A stretch of DNA of 64,000 nucleotides from Trichomonas vaginalis G3 (GCF_026262505.1 NC_067208.1:18237962-18301961), one strand, 5' to 3'. Counted from the stretch's first letter, positions 39,176 through 48,267 are shown. Numbers and translations are program-made. The notes: generated by a model from the letters alone, not told the origin.

Positions 39176-39308
39176 CTATTGTTCTGTTAAGATACTATAT
39201 GTAAATATTGAAGACTGTGCTTCATCTTCTTCAAATTGATTTGATGATAAAATCCAAATAATAATCAATGTTGGGATATCACATGAATAGTTAACTATAA
39301 GCTGTATT
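39176..39308 (-). pseudogene. 3' end of a third seven-segment membrane protein gene, cut by element C
   Basis: Reads LIQLIVNYSCDIPTLIIIWILSSNQFEEDEAQSS, matching the last hydrophobic segment and tail of the two paralogues (IPYLVIMWTLSSTEYVEE). The match stops exactly at the A run that begins element C. The 5' part is not found on the far side of the insertions in this window. Confidence 0.8.
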
Positions 39309-39354
39309 AAAAAAAAGGTAGTGGGGCTTCCAGGCGCGTTGCGCCCTCTAGCCC
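39309..39354 (+). repeat. Terminal inverted repeat of element C
   Basis: GGTAGT, GGGGCT arm, inner hairpin GGCGC-GTT-GCGCC, AGCCC, then unlike A, B and D it continues CATAAGAAA. TGTATT at 39303-39308 is the candidate target duplication, whose partner is not in the window. Confidence 0.85.
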
Positions 39355-39655
39355 ATAAGAAATTTTTCCCAAGACCCAAGAGGAGGACCGAACCCCAGCC
39401 GACCAGCCGGTGACTTTTTTGTAGAGCACTCAAAATAGTATAACTTTGTCCGGACAAGTAAGGGTCTATCGTCGCTACAGGAAAAGTTGCAGGCGTTCCA
39501 AGGAAGTATACTTTGAGAAGCCTTTTCCCCCTTATAGAATGAGATAGGACGGTTCTTTTACAAAACTGACAACACTTTGACCGAGTAGTTTTTTGTGCTG
39601 AACAAAAAGTGTCATATAAACATCTGTCAAAAGCCGCTTTTTAACTTCACTTAAA

Positions 39656-40001
39656 ATGCCACGTAAGCTACGTAAGAATATACGTAAGAGGAAGAGAGCA
39701 TTGAAACATCCAATAGTAAAACTAACACCACAACAACAGTTGCAACAACAAATGATGAATGACCCCACTATGTTGCAACAAATGTCAAGCAACCCTATGC
39801 TTTTAAACCGAGTTATTGGTGCACAGAGTGGAGGTTTAAGAGCGGCACTTTTAGCGAAAATGGCAGGCTATGGTGGAGCTGCAGACGGAACAGCCTATAA
39901 CCCTCAAAGTCAAATGAATTTGAGTTCACTCAAAAATCAAATAGCAGATGTCAAAAAGTCAAACATAGACATACAGAAGCAAATAAGTGAAAACGAAAAG
40001 A
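39656..40001 (+). CDS. 5' part of the 1127-residue coiled-coil protein gene (element C)
   Basis: Same start as in B and D (PRKLRKNIRKRKRALK, then a Gln/Met-rich stretch and SSLKNQIADVKKS), with only a few changes. The gene is interrupted by the inserted element E. Confidence 0.85.
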
Positions 40002-40183
40002 AGTTAGTATACAAGTCATGGGTACGGCGGCACTGCGTTCCACCTTTCCCAATACTTGTGAATTTGACACTTTACAAAACCGCTAACGTATATTTTACAA
40101 CACAAACAACAACACTAACTTAACCTTAAATATTTACAAAGTCGCCAACCACTTCACCTCCCTAATGTAAAAAATAAACGTTC

Positions 40184-40504
40184 TCACTTACAAAAGTATT
40201 GCAACTCCTCCCATTGCTGTGCTTCACATAACAGCTCATAATCTTCTGACTCACTTTCTTCTTCATATAGGTCAAAGTCACTGTCAAAATAAATGTTAGT
40301 AAGTTTTGACAAAGCTAATGAAACACGTTTACCGTTTGTATCGTATGCTTGTATAAACTTTCCATTCTTCATTCCTTCATAAACGCTCAAACTAACTTTA
40401 CCCTTTCTCCCTCGTATCTGATAGAATGTATTTTCACGAGGAACGAAGAACAAATTCTTGAACTCATGACCGTTGTAGTTTGTTATCTCAATAGTTTTCG
40501 TCAT
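40184..40504 (-). CDS. Terminal-repeat gene, left copy
   Basis: 106 residues (MTKTIEITNYNGHEFKNLFFV). It aligns with the 94-residue protein at 60957 across the strands FKNLFFVPRENTFYQI / FKHLFFLPEHNMFFQI, then VSLSVYEG / FSLTVYKD, and both end acidic. The two copies lie in the inverted repeats and have diverged. TTTTTATATAAATG is the leader. Function unknown. Confidence 0.6.
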   Translation of the reverse strand: MTKTIEITNYNGHEFKNLFFVPRENTFYQIRGRKGKVSLSVYEGMKNGKFIQAYDTNGKRVSLALSKLTNIYFDSDFDLYEEESESEDYELLCEAQQWEELQYFCK

Positions 40505-40611
40505 TTATATAAAAATAAAATAAAAAATAAAAAAAAATAAACTTAAAAATTAATGATATCACCACCCTCACACGTATGAAAACATAGCACAAAAATAAAT
40601 TTAGGTGAAGT

Positions 40612-40625
40612 GGTGAGATCTCACC
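40612..40625. repeat. GGTGAGATCTCACC palindrome, site 1
   Basis: A perfect 14-bp palindrome with a GATC centre, flanked by GGTGAAG on one side and TTTTTTCACC repeats on the other. It lies between the stop of the 40659 gene and the leader of the 40184 gene. Confidence 0.85.
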
Positions 40626-40658
40626 TCTTTTTTCACCTGTTTTTTCACCCTGTTGAAT

Positions 40659-41186
40659 TCATTGCTTTATAACTCTCTTCCTTGGTTTCTTTTTAGTTGC
40701 TTTCTTTACGTCTGTCTCCAACTTGACTGTCTTTCTTCTTCGTCCGTAATGATACCAGTTACTTCCACCAGTCAATGGGTCAAATGGTCTTTCGTAAGGG
40801 TTTCCATACATTCCATAGGGACCATACGGAAGAACTACTGGTGGAGAAGAAACATTTTCTTTAGTTCCATCGAATCTATTCAAATGCATTGTTTCACCTT
40901 TCATCTGGTCATTAAAGTCTTTTGCGTGTTTTGCAAACTCATCGTCCTTTCCTAAAGCATTTTCTGACTCAGTCGCAACCAAATTGGATGCTTTATTTAT
41001 GAGCCCTATTTTATTTAATCTTAACTTCTTTGCAACCCAGCCTCCAATCTTCCCTTTATTTGCATCTAATGTCTTCGAAACCCTTCCTCCACTCATTTTA
41101 TTTACTGCGTCATAAGCTCCAAGTGCTTTTGCTCCAAATGCTAATGCTTTTGTTCCCATTGCGCCTAAAGCTGCCCAAGCTACCAT
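40659..41186 (-). CDS. Gly/Ala-rich small structural-type protein (E)
   Basis: 175 residues. An N-terminal 40 residues rich in Ala, Gly and Met (WAALGAMGTKALAFGAKALG), a basic middle (RVSKTLDANKGKIGGWVAKKLRL), a Pro/Gly/Tyr patch (PYGPYGMYGNPYERP) and a strongly basic tail (KKATKKKPRKRV). The arrangement matches the B protein at 15060 and recalls adenoviral internal capsid proteins with a membrane-active helix plus basic DNA-facing tail. The role is inferred. Confidence 0.6.
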   Translation of the reverse strand: MVAWAALGAMGTKALAFGAKALGAYDAVNKMSGGRVSKTLDANKGKIGGWVAKKLRLNKIGLINKASNLVATESENALGKDDEFAKHAKDFNDQMKGETMHLNRFDGTKENVSSPPVVLPYGPYGMYGNPYERPFDPLTGGSNWYHYGRRRKTVKLETDVKKATKKKPRKRVIKQ

Positions 41187-41411
41187 TTACACCATATTAA
41201 AATCATCTCTCTTCAATATTATCTCATAAAAGTTCTCGTTACTGGAGAAAGTCAATGAAACATAAGCGTTCTCACGGACCTCGCCCTCACCGCTTTGCGG
41301 TCTATCTAACTTCTTTCTTATATCATCTATACGCTTCAAAATGTCCGAACAATTGCTAACATCTTCTACAACAGTTATTTCATCATGAATGACCTTCAAG
41401 AACAAGCTCAT
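41187..41411 (-). CDS. 74-residue ORF carrying a GC-rich micro-hairpin
   Basis: MSLFLKVIHDEITVVEDV, helical, then RPQSGEGEVRENAYVSLTF. The SGEGEV part is encoded by a GC-rich double hairpin (41275-41301) that resembles insertions elsewhere in E. It abuts the next gene on the same strand. Unknown function. Confidence 0.5.
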   Translation of the reverse strand: MSLFLKVIHDEITVVEDVSNCSDILKRIDDIRKKLDRPQSGEGEVRENAYVSLTFSSNENFYEIILKRDDFNMV

Positions 41412-42293
41412 TTAATATGCAATTAAAATCATTTCAATAATGAGTCCATCCTTTCCGTCTTTGGGTAGCACAACATCTTTCATTGAAGAAGGTTCGACAA
41501 GTCTTATGTTAAACTTACTGACAAAGTTTGTTATACTATAATGCTTCGGCGGCGAATACATATAGTTTGAAAGACATAATATAGATTCTTCAGCAAATTC
41601 ACTTATACTGGATTTTATAACAATGTTCTCACGAGACCAAATACCACCAATTGACAATCTTGTAAGCAATCCTGCTGAACCTTCTACTGTAAACGTCGAT
41701 GGTAACATTCCACGAAGGTCATCTATTGACATCTTTGAGTCACTGAATTTAAATATTTTCTTAAAGCAATCGTCATTATCTAACCACGTAATAGCTTTGA
41801 AGTTTTCATTCGAATATACATCTGCTTCATTAAATGTAAAACCTGACTTCTTTGCAGAGATGACTTTAAAATCTATTGAGTTTGTTTCAAAATTATATGC
41901 TATGGTAACTTCTGAAGGTAATGGGTGTCCTTCCGCAGTCAGTTGTTCTCTCACTACCGTTTGAAGCTTTGTATTAAAAACTTTCATGTCATCTCCTGTG
42001 TCTAGGTTCACATACACAGCAACAGGAAAACTATCTTGCTTCTTTGTTTCATCATTATATCTCAAAACATTAAAGTTCTTCAATAATATTGTTCTTCCTG
42101 CTGGAATACTTCGAACCTGTCTGATTTCAATAGCTTTCTCACCTCCTACATACTCTACCCAGTGTCTTGGATATTCATAAGTATACTGACTTTCTTGAAT
42201 TTTGGTAGGTTTCATCATAACGTGTTCATAGTATATCTTTATACTCTTGTCAGTTAGACTCGGTGCTATGTTCTGAATATTTCTGACTTGCAT
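41412..42293 (-). CDS. Putative Polinton structural protein, 293 residues (E)
   Basis: Start at MQVRNIQNIAPS (42293), 16 bases from the divergent ATPase start; the longer frame would run into that gene. A YEYPRHWVEYVGG motif near residue 35 parallels DYPLRWLRD in the B protein at 11651 and FKFPTDWIVN at 57657. Beta-rich, ending IIEMILIAY. Probably a particle component; the exact role is unknown. Confidence 0.55.
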   Translation of the reverse strand: MQVRNIQNIAPSLTDKSIKIYYEHVMMKPTKIQESQYTYEYPRHWVEYVGGEKAIEIRQVRSIPAGRTILLKNFNVLRYNDETKKQDSFPVAVYVNLDTGDDMKVFNTKLQTVVREQLTAEGHPLPSEVTIAYNFETNSIDFKVISAKKSGFTFNEADVYSNENFKAITWLDNDDCFKKIFKFSDSKMSIDDLRGMLPSTFTVEGSAGLLTRLSIGGIWSRENIVIKSSISEFAEESILCLSNYMYSPPKHYSITNFVSKFNIRLVEPSSMKDVVLPKDGKDGLIIEMILIAY

Positions 42294-42309
42294 TTTTAAT
42301 GGAGATAAA

Positions 42310-43197
42310 ATGAAGCATTTAATACATGACGTAGATGAAGACATGAATGAAACTACAGACAAACTTAACTCTTCTCTCATTCTTCCTTTCAGTAAGGACT
42401 ATGAGTTCTGTTCAAATGGTGTTTATTTCTATTGTGGAAAGATGGGGTCAGGAAAGACATTCAACCTCATTCGTCATATACTCATAACAGAGCGTTTAGG
42501 AAACGACTCTTACTATGACCAAATCATTATATCAGCAACTTCAGACTCTATGGACTCAACAGCGAAAACATTTATGTCAAAAGTTCAAGCCTCTGTCGTT
42601 AAAGTTCCAGACAGTGAACTCATTGAATTTCTTCAACGTTACATTCGACGTAAGAGGAAATATTATGCCATCGTTGAATTTATACAGTCAGGAATGCAAA
42701 AGACTTCAGAAGAGATGGAAAGAATTATTGACAAACACCACTTACGTCAATACTCAGGAGTTTACGATATGAAACGACTGACAAACTACATTCTATCAAA
42801 ACTTTCAAAATACCCCTTCAAAAAATATCCATCAAACACTTTATTAGTTTGTGATGATTTCGCTGGTAAAGGCTTAGTGTCAAAACCAGACTCACCATTA
42901 GCTAACATCATTACTAAAGTCAGACATTACCACTTAACTGTAGCAATACTTATGCAAACATGGAGGTTTTTAGCTTTAAACATAAAACGTCTCATAACTG
43001 ACTTCGTTATCTTTCAAGGTTTCTCACGCTATGATATTGAACTCATTTGGAAACAGTCAGGTATAACATTACCTTTTGAAGAAATTTGGGAAGCATATAA
43101 GTCTCTCATCTCTCCTCGTTCATACCTTGAGATTCATATCATGACTAATACCATTAAAGTCAAAAATATTCCATGGGAACGACCAACATTGTTTTAA
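42310..43197 (+). CDS. FtsK/HerA-type genome packaging ATPase (E)
   Basis: 295 residues. Walker A is YFYCGKMGSGKTFNLI near residue 52 and Walker B is TLLVCDDFAGKG near residue 180. A downstream VRHYHLTVAILMQTWRFL matches the B enzyme. The predicted job is packaging element DNA into capsids. It looks open. Confidence 0.88.
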   Translation: MKHLIHDVDEDMNETTDKLNSSLILPFSKDYEFCSNGVYFYCGKMGSGKTFNLIRHILITERLGNDSYYDQIIISATSDSMDSTAKTFMSKVQASVVKVPDSELIEFLQRYIRRKRKYYAIVEFIQSGMQKTSEEMERIIDKHHLRQYSGVYDMKRLTNYILSKLSKYPFKKYPSNTLLVCDDFAGKGLVSKPDSPLANIITKVRHYHLTVAILMQTWRFLALNIKRLITDFVIFQGFSRYDIELIWKQSGITLPFEEIWEAYKSLISPRSYLEIHIMTNTIKVKNIPWERPTLF

Positions 43198-43562
43198 AGT
43201 TTAACCTTCAATTGACTGATGGTAAACAAATTCCATGCATCTCTGTCGCCATTTCTGTTAATATTTTTGCTGTCATTCATATCATCCACTTCCCCATCCG
43301 TTAGCTTTTGAGGATATGCGTTAGAATAGCTGTTCTTAAATGAAGGCTTTTCACCTTTGAGAGCATAAACTCTATAACTTTCTGCATACTTTATGTTTGA
43401 ACCTCCTGAGCCATCATTGACATAAATTTTTATAGGCTTCCACCCTTTGTTCATGTTCCTGCTTCTTCCATTAGCTCTTTTGTTCAGTAGTTCTACATCT
43501 TTATACACAGCACCTGTCTCAGTGAATTCAACAATATTTTCATTCGTTAGCTTTACATTCAA
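43194..43562 (-). CDS. 122-residue Polinton protein of unknown function
   Basis: Tail to tail with the ATPase, overlapping by four bases. A basic centre (LLNKRANGRSRNMNKGWKPI) and an Asn/Asp-rich C-terminus. No counterpart recognised in B. Confidence 0.45.
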   Translation of the reverse strand: MNVKLTNENIVEFTETGAVYKDVELLNKRANGRSRNMNKGWKPIKIYVNDGSGGSNIKYAESYRVYALKGEKPSFKNSYSNAYPQKLTDGEVDDMNDSKNINRNGDRDAWNLFTISQLKVKL

Positions 43563-43618
43563 ACCCTTGTCGAGTATTGTTCATTTCATACATATAAAAG
43601 GTTTTTATTCTATATGAA

Positions 43619-44240
43619 ATGAGAAGCAAATCCATCTTAGCTGGTGCCGTTAATGTTCCAATTGAACCAACATCAAATGTTGACTCACAAACGACAAACA
43701 ATATTGTCATAAAGAACTATAGTTCAGAGTGTTTGAAAGAAAAAGAACCAGAGCTGAAATCCGTGAATTTAAACTCAGCTTCAAACGCTAACGCTACATC
43801 AGATGTTAAGTTAGAGTATCCACCACTGGACCAAATTCTTTCAAGAGAAGCCAACGACAATCCTTACACAAATGTTCAAACAAATCCTTCAGATAACGTA
43901 GACCATTACCTTCTTCAGTTATACCAAACAATTTTACTCAAAGACGATAAGAAGCTTTTGACAAATCTTATAAGCAAGAACCAAATAATTCTAACAAAGG
44001 AGGACCTTGAAAATGTTATATCACGAATAACAGGGAAACAATGTGTCATTGACTATCTCGACCCTGAAATCGAATGCTGTGGTCAAACTCCACTATTCAT
44101 GAAATAGGTAACATCCGCATCATTGAAACACCAGGAACTACAGGAGTTGAGTTTAAGTATAAATATTCGAATGAATATACAAAACTTTCAACAGAATATA
44201 AGCTTTGTTTGAAATATGTTTTAGTAAATTAAAGCAGTCA
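43619..44240 (+). pseudogene. E counterpart of the CCG-motif protein (broken)
   Basis: A Ser/Asn-rich N-terminus, a helical middle (VDHYLLQLYQTILLKDDKK), then DPEIECCGQ, matching the B protein at 27577-28158 (EPDIACCGV). TTTTTATTC lies 8 bases before the ATG. It looks broken (one break). Function unknown. Confidence 0.55.
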
Positions 44241-44251
44241 GTCAAAAAATT

Positions 44252-44494
44252 TCAAGTTAGCAATTTGTAATATCTATCCAAAACTTCTTCAACAGTATCG
44301 AACTCATCTTCATAATGCAAACCTAATCTTATTGACTTGGTGCAGTTTTCACTAACACAATATTTTTCTGTTCTCTTGACTGACATAACTAACTCATTTG
44401 TTTCATCAAACAGCAACAACCAAAGTTCATGACCTAATACATAACATTCATACTTTATATTTTTAGCTCTGAGTTCTCTTGTAAGCTGTTGCAT
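44252..44494 (-). CDS. Small 80-residue Polinton protein (E)
   Basis: MQQLTRELRAKNIKYECYVLG with central strands and a C-terminal helix (FDTVEEVLDRYYKLL), parallel to the 76-residue B gene at 27340. It overlaps the end of the minor capsid candidate by 40 bases. Unknown function. Confidence 0.5.
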   Translation of the reverse strand: MQQLTRELRAKNIKYECYVLGHELWLLLFDETNELVMSVKRTEKYCVSENCTKSIRLGLHYEDEFDTVEEVLDRYYKLLT

Positions 44495-45231
44495 TTAATA
44501 TTTTCTAAAAAGTCAACTTCAACAGTCATTCGCACTGGTGCCTTCAGTTCTACAGGCTCGCCTTGAAAGTCAACAAGTCTGAATTGCATGTCTTTCAAAT
44601 TATGAGGACTAATGCGAACCCATTTACCTAAATGAGTTGCTATGACAGGAACGTTTGGAATGAACATTGAATTGACTGCATAACAGAAGGATTTATATTC
44701 TACTGAACCTTTACTATTAACTCCTGAAATGCCTGTGACATTAGCTATTTTAGACTCAATGTATAAACAATTACCATAACATACGTATGGAACAGATTTC
44801 ATCTCAATCGTTTTGTCAACACTTTTCAAAGGAAATGTCATATGGTATGTGCCCAAAAGAAGTTGTACTCTATGACTCATTCTTGGTATCTTAAACTCCT
44901 TCGCATAACTGAACTTCAAAACTCCTGCAATAAGTTTAACATTCATTAAGTTTTCTTCGTTATCCTTGTTTATTGTAGTATTTATGAGAGCATTTAACAC
45001 TCCAGCTAATGTTTCCATCTTATATTCTACATTATTGTGAAATCTTATTTCGTGCTTCTTTCCATCTATTTCAATCTCCATGAAATCTGTTTCATCTGTT
45101 ATAACGAATGAAGCGATAGTATTGAAGTCAACCATTCTGAATGCAAGCGCCTCATTCTGTAGACCTAAGTTTGTTTGTAGCTTTACTGTCCCGTATTCGT
45201 TTGGGTCTGTACTTTGCAAATAGAACAACAT
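44455..45231 (-). CDS. Candidate minor capsid (penton-like) protein (E)
   Basis: 258 residues from MLFYLQSTDPNEYG, the start next to the divergent spacer. Continuous beta-strand pattern and a C-terminal EPVELKAPVRMTVEVDFLE that parallels the B protein at 26520. Its place between the ATPase block and the fibre block fits a vertex protein. The fold is inferred. Confidence 0.58.
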   Translation of the reverse strand: MLFYLQSTDPNEYGTVKLQTNLGLQNEALAFRMVDFNTIASFVITDETDFMEIEIDGKKHEIRFHNNVEYKMETLAGVLNALINTTINKDNEENLMNVKLIAGVLKFSYAKEFKIPRMSHRVQLLLGTYHMTFPLKSVDKTIEMKSVPYVCYGNCLYIESKIANVTGISGVNSKGSVEYKSFCYAVNSMFIPNVPVIATHLGKWVRISPHNLKDMQFRLVDFQGEPVELKAPVRMTVEVDFLENIKCNSLQENSELKI

Positions 45232-45248
45232 TTTATTCTCATTAAAAT

Positions 45249-45527
45249 ATGAGTATAGCTGCATATGCGTATGAAGCTGACAGAGCTAAACGTTTATATT
45301 TTGGTCAATACTCTCTCACACTTACTGACAAATATATTGTTATCACTGATGGAAATACTGAGAAATACATAACATGGAAGGACTATGAAAAGTTTGACCC
45401 TATTTTAACTCCATGTACTATGCCGTTTATAAAGGACGGTGAAATTATTGAAAAAGATAACACAACCGTATATAGGTCTGTTTATGAAGCATTAGAATAT
45501 ATGTTGAATCATAACCCAAAGATTTGA
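45249..45527 (+). CDS. 92-residue protein with one PFIKDGE module
   Basis: MSIAAYAYEADRAKRLYFG, then LTPCTMPFIKDGEIIEKDN, TTVYRSVYEALEYML. The last 40 residues are the first of several similar modules that continue through 45530-46050. Shares an 18-base divergent spacer with the minor capsid candidate. Probably the head of a fibre-type protein; the area looks broken. Confidence 0.5.
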   Translation: MSIAAYAYEADRAKRLYFGQYSLTLTDKYIVITDGNTEKYITWKDYEKFDPILTPCTMPFIKDGEIIEKDNTTVYRSVYEALEYMLNHNPKI

Positions 45528-45741
45528 CCAAGCACTACACCATGTGCAATGCCTTTATTAAGGACGTGAAATCGTAAGAGTTCCGGATTCAACGGTTTAC
45601 ACAGCTGTTCAAAACAGTTTACAAAACATTTTAGCGAATATCTTTAATTCAGAAACTACAGAAATAAAATTACCGTATATAACAGATGCTAAAGAAATTA
45701 AATCAAAAACGACAACATTATTTACGTCACTTAATGATTTA

Positions 45742-47142
45742 ATGACTTATATCATTAATATTCCTGCACCAACTACAGCATTTGATCCAAACTCGACGGT
45801 TTGCAGTGTACCTTTCATAAATGACAGTTCATTAATTGCTTTAAGGGATTCAACAGTAAATGAATCATTAAAGGCGTCATTAATGAAAATCATTGATTTT
45901 AATTCATTCACGAATACATATAATTCATTCATTAATGTTTCATATGCTTCTAAAGAAGGTGAGCCAAAAACTATCGATAAAGCGGTGTATGAAATAAAAG
46001 CATCAACGACGAAATTGAATTCGTTAACTTTTGACGGTGATAGTTTCGTTAATGACATAACATCGGGGAAAACAATTTTAACGAAAGAATACTTAAAATC
46101 TCATGTTAGTGAGTTCGTTGAAATTGAAAAAGAAGGTGGAATTAAGTTCGATCCACTGAATTTCATTTTCAGCTTAGCGAATGCGGGTGTTAGTTTCGCT
46201 GAATGGACAACTATACAGAGTGAAATAAATGCAATATGGACGTTTTTGGGGTCAAAAGCGGGAATGGGTGAGCTTGTAAATGCTGCAAGAACATTAGGTG
46301 AAACAGGAAATTTTGTAGATGGTTTTAAAAGACTTGTTTCAAATGTTTTAACAAGCACAAAGAAATTATTTAAATATACCGTACATAACGGACGGATTTT
46401 CGAACAGATAGCAACAAACCCTCCGGTTATGGCTGCGTTGATGATGGTTAGAGATATAAAACCACGTAACGACGGGAACGAAGAACATGAACAACAGGAT
46501 ACTGGTCGGGTTATTCGAGACATTAAAAACGTGTATCCTGAAGTTATTGATTTATTTAGAGGAGTTAATGATTCAATTTCAAAACATTCTATAACCATCG
46601 ATGAAGAGAATAAATTAACAGATTATATATTCGTCATTATTGCAGAATTAATGAAGAGAATAAATGAAAAAGGAATTGGTGATATCATTAATGTCAGCGA
46701 TGTAATGATGAAAAGAAATTTTGACTCATTATTTACAAAACCGAAAACAGAATATAGTCTTTATGACGTAATTACCGAATTAATGAAAAAGATTAATGAT
46801 AATAAGAGTTCTGGCGGAAGAGTTGAATTAGAAGTGAATGATGTTAATGAGAAATTAGCCGAAAAAGCAGACAAAAATGAGCTTTTAGCTCTGAGTGATA
46901 AAGTCAAGAACCACGTTCATTATATAACTTCAGACGAACAGATTATAACGGACTACCATGGATATTTAACACGAAGTGATGAAGCGAAGACAAAAAATGT
47001 TAATGAAAGAAGATATAAATACATTCGTGCTAAAGGTTATGACATAAGCTGTACTGTACAGTATGATGTAGCTAAAGCACCAGAAGCATTTGGTTATACC
47101 GTGAAATTTATGCCTCTACTTTCAATGTTAACGGTGTATTAG
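45742..47142 (+). CDS. Fibre-like protein with repeated modules
   Basis: 466 residues. The first 110 repeat a module of about 40 residues (VPFIND...DSTVNESLKASLMKII). Then comes a helical section, and a C-terminal KADKNELLALSDKVKNHVHY unit of the kind that makes phage fibre shafts. It stands directly before the collar-bearing fibre gene. The region looks broken (two or three breaks). A particle fibre is the likely role. Confidence 0.5.
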   Translation: MTYIINIPAPTTAFDPNSTVCSVPFINDSSLIALRDSTVNESLKASLMKIIDFNSFTNTYNSFINVSYASKEGEPKTIDKAVYEIKASTTKLNSLTFDGDSFVNDITSGKTILTKEYLKSHVSEFVEIEKEGGIKFDPLNFIFSLANAGVSFAEWTTIQSEINAIWTFLGSKAGMGELVNAARTLGETGNFVDGFKRLVSNVLTSTKKLFKYTVHNGRIFEQIATNPPVMAALMMVRDIKPRNDGNEEHEQQDTGRVIRDIKNVYPEVIDLFRGVNDSISKHSITIDEENKLTDYIFVIIAELMKRINEKGIGDIINVSDVMMKRNFDSLFTKPKTEYSLYDVITELMKKINDNKSSGGRVELEVNDVNEKLAEKADKNELLALSDKVKNHVHYITSDEQIITDYHGYLTRSDEAKTKNVNERRYKYIRAKGYDISCTVQYDVAKAPEAFGYTVKFMPLLSMLTVY

Positions 47143-47159
47143 TTGAACCAAGATTTACA

Positions 47160-48227
47160 TTGAGAGTTAAGGCAAAAATAACGTTTGAAGATGCTATTAA
47201 AAGTAAAGCTGACAAAGTTGAACTTGACGCAATGAACAAAGTTTTGAAATCTCATAAACACAACATCTCCGATATAAATGAACTTCAAGCTACATTAAAT
47301 AGTAAAGCTGACAAGAACCATACACATGAATCCTTCACTACTGTTAGAGCAGACGACATAATATTGAACTATACCCTTGGTTCAAGTGCACCTTTAGAGA
47401 ATCCAAGTACAAGCGTAAAAGATACACTAAACTCCTTAAATAGTAAATGTATGAACATTGAAGGTCATGCCAGAAACTTTGAAACACATGAACTACCAGC
47501 AATGTTAGATAAGAAAGCAGACAAAGAACATACACATAACTTCTTCTCAACTGTTGCTATAGAAAGTATTGAAGGAACGGTTGACGGAACTGATGGGGAT
47601 GCATTATATTGTAAACCTCCTAACTTTCCACAAGGTTTAACATCGAATGAAAACATAACAACGAAGAAAAAAATTAGCTGTAAAAATGTTTATGTCATGG
47701 GTGATGAAAATAATGTTAAATTCACTGCTCAAGATTTATATGATAAGAAAGCAGATAAAACAGAGCTTCAAACAATGAAGACTCAGATTCTTGAAACCAT
47801 ATATCCTATAGGCTCTATTTATACGTCAATGAACTCAACAAATCCAGCAAGTGTTTTAGGTTTTGGTACATGGCAGCAGATTGTAGACAAATTCTTATAC
47901 TGTGCTAACTCTTCAAAGCAAACAGGAGGTTCGAAGAAAATTAAAGAAGCAAACCTTCCACCGCACACTCATACAGGAACTACAAACACAACAGGTAATC
48001 ATTCACATTCAATAACAAAAAGAGGTTATACAAATCTTGCAGCAGGTTCGGATAGACAGGGAATGCATAGATATGATATTTCAAGTGACCCAGTAGATTC
48101 AAGCGCAGGTATTTTCTGTGGAACCGCAGGAAATCATTCACACACTTTCACAACAAATCCAACAGGCTCGGGTGCAGATTATATGCCACCATTTATGACG
48201 GTTTATGCATGGTATAGAGTTCATTGA
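47160..48227 (+). CDS. Phage-type tail fibre-like protein (E)
   Basis: 355 residues. Shaft units such as KADKVELDAMNKVLKSHKHN and KADKNHTHESF, then the collar-like end YPIGSIYTSMNSTNPASVLG, WQQIVDKFLYCANSSK, GGSKKIKEANLPPHTH, NHSHSITK and MPPFMTVYAWYR. The collar is very close to that of B (12518-14035), though most other proteins of the two elements are far apart. Predicted receptor-binding fibre of the particle; inference from phage families. Confidence 0.72.
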   Translation: MRVKAKITFEDAIKSKADKVELDAMNKVLKSHKHNISDINELQATLNSKADKNHTHESFTTVRADDIILNYTLGSSAPLENPSTSVKDTLNSLNSKCMNIEGHARNFETHELPAMLDKKADKEHTHNFFSTVAIESIEGTVDGTDGDALYCKPPNFPQGLTSNENITTKKKISCKNVYVMGDENNVKFTAQDLYDKKADKTELQTMKTQILETIYPIGSIYTSMNSTNPASVLGFGTWQQIVDKFLYCANSSKQTGGSKKIKEANLPPHTHTGTTNTTGNHSHSITKRGYTNLAAGSDRQGMHRYDISSDPVDSSAGIFCGTAGNHSHTFTTNPTGSGADYMPPFMTVYAWYRVH

Positions 48228-48267
48228 ACGCGCTTGAGCCTAGAATAAAATCTTTAACTTTACATAA

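Larger units (their letters stand above)
39309..40001 (+). mobile_element. Polinton element C, stub interrupted by element E
   Basis: It starts with an A8 run and the terminal repeat in its GGCGC-GTT-GCGCC form (39333-39345), then a leader of about 300 bases shared with B, then the first 116 codons of the 1127-residue gene. It is interrupted at about 40002 by the end of element E. The rest of C is not in the window. The strong match to B and D indicates a young copy. Confidence 0.9.
40002..40675 (+). repeat. Left long terminal inverted repeat of element E
   Basis: The outer 70 bases match the right end nearly perfectly. A CAAGT ... ACTTG outer stem with TGGG/CCCA suggests a hairpin here too. 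The inner part (40536-40675) matches 60779-60925 inverted, including GGTGAGATCTCACC. Between these lies the gene at 40184, related to but diverged from the gene at 60957. Confidence 0.85.
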
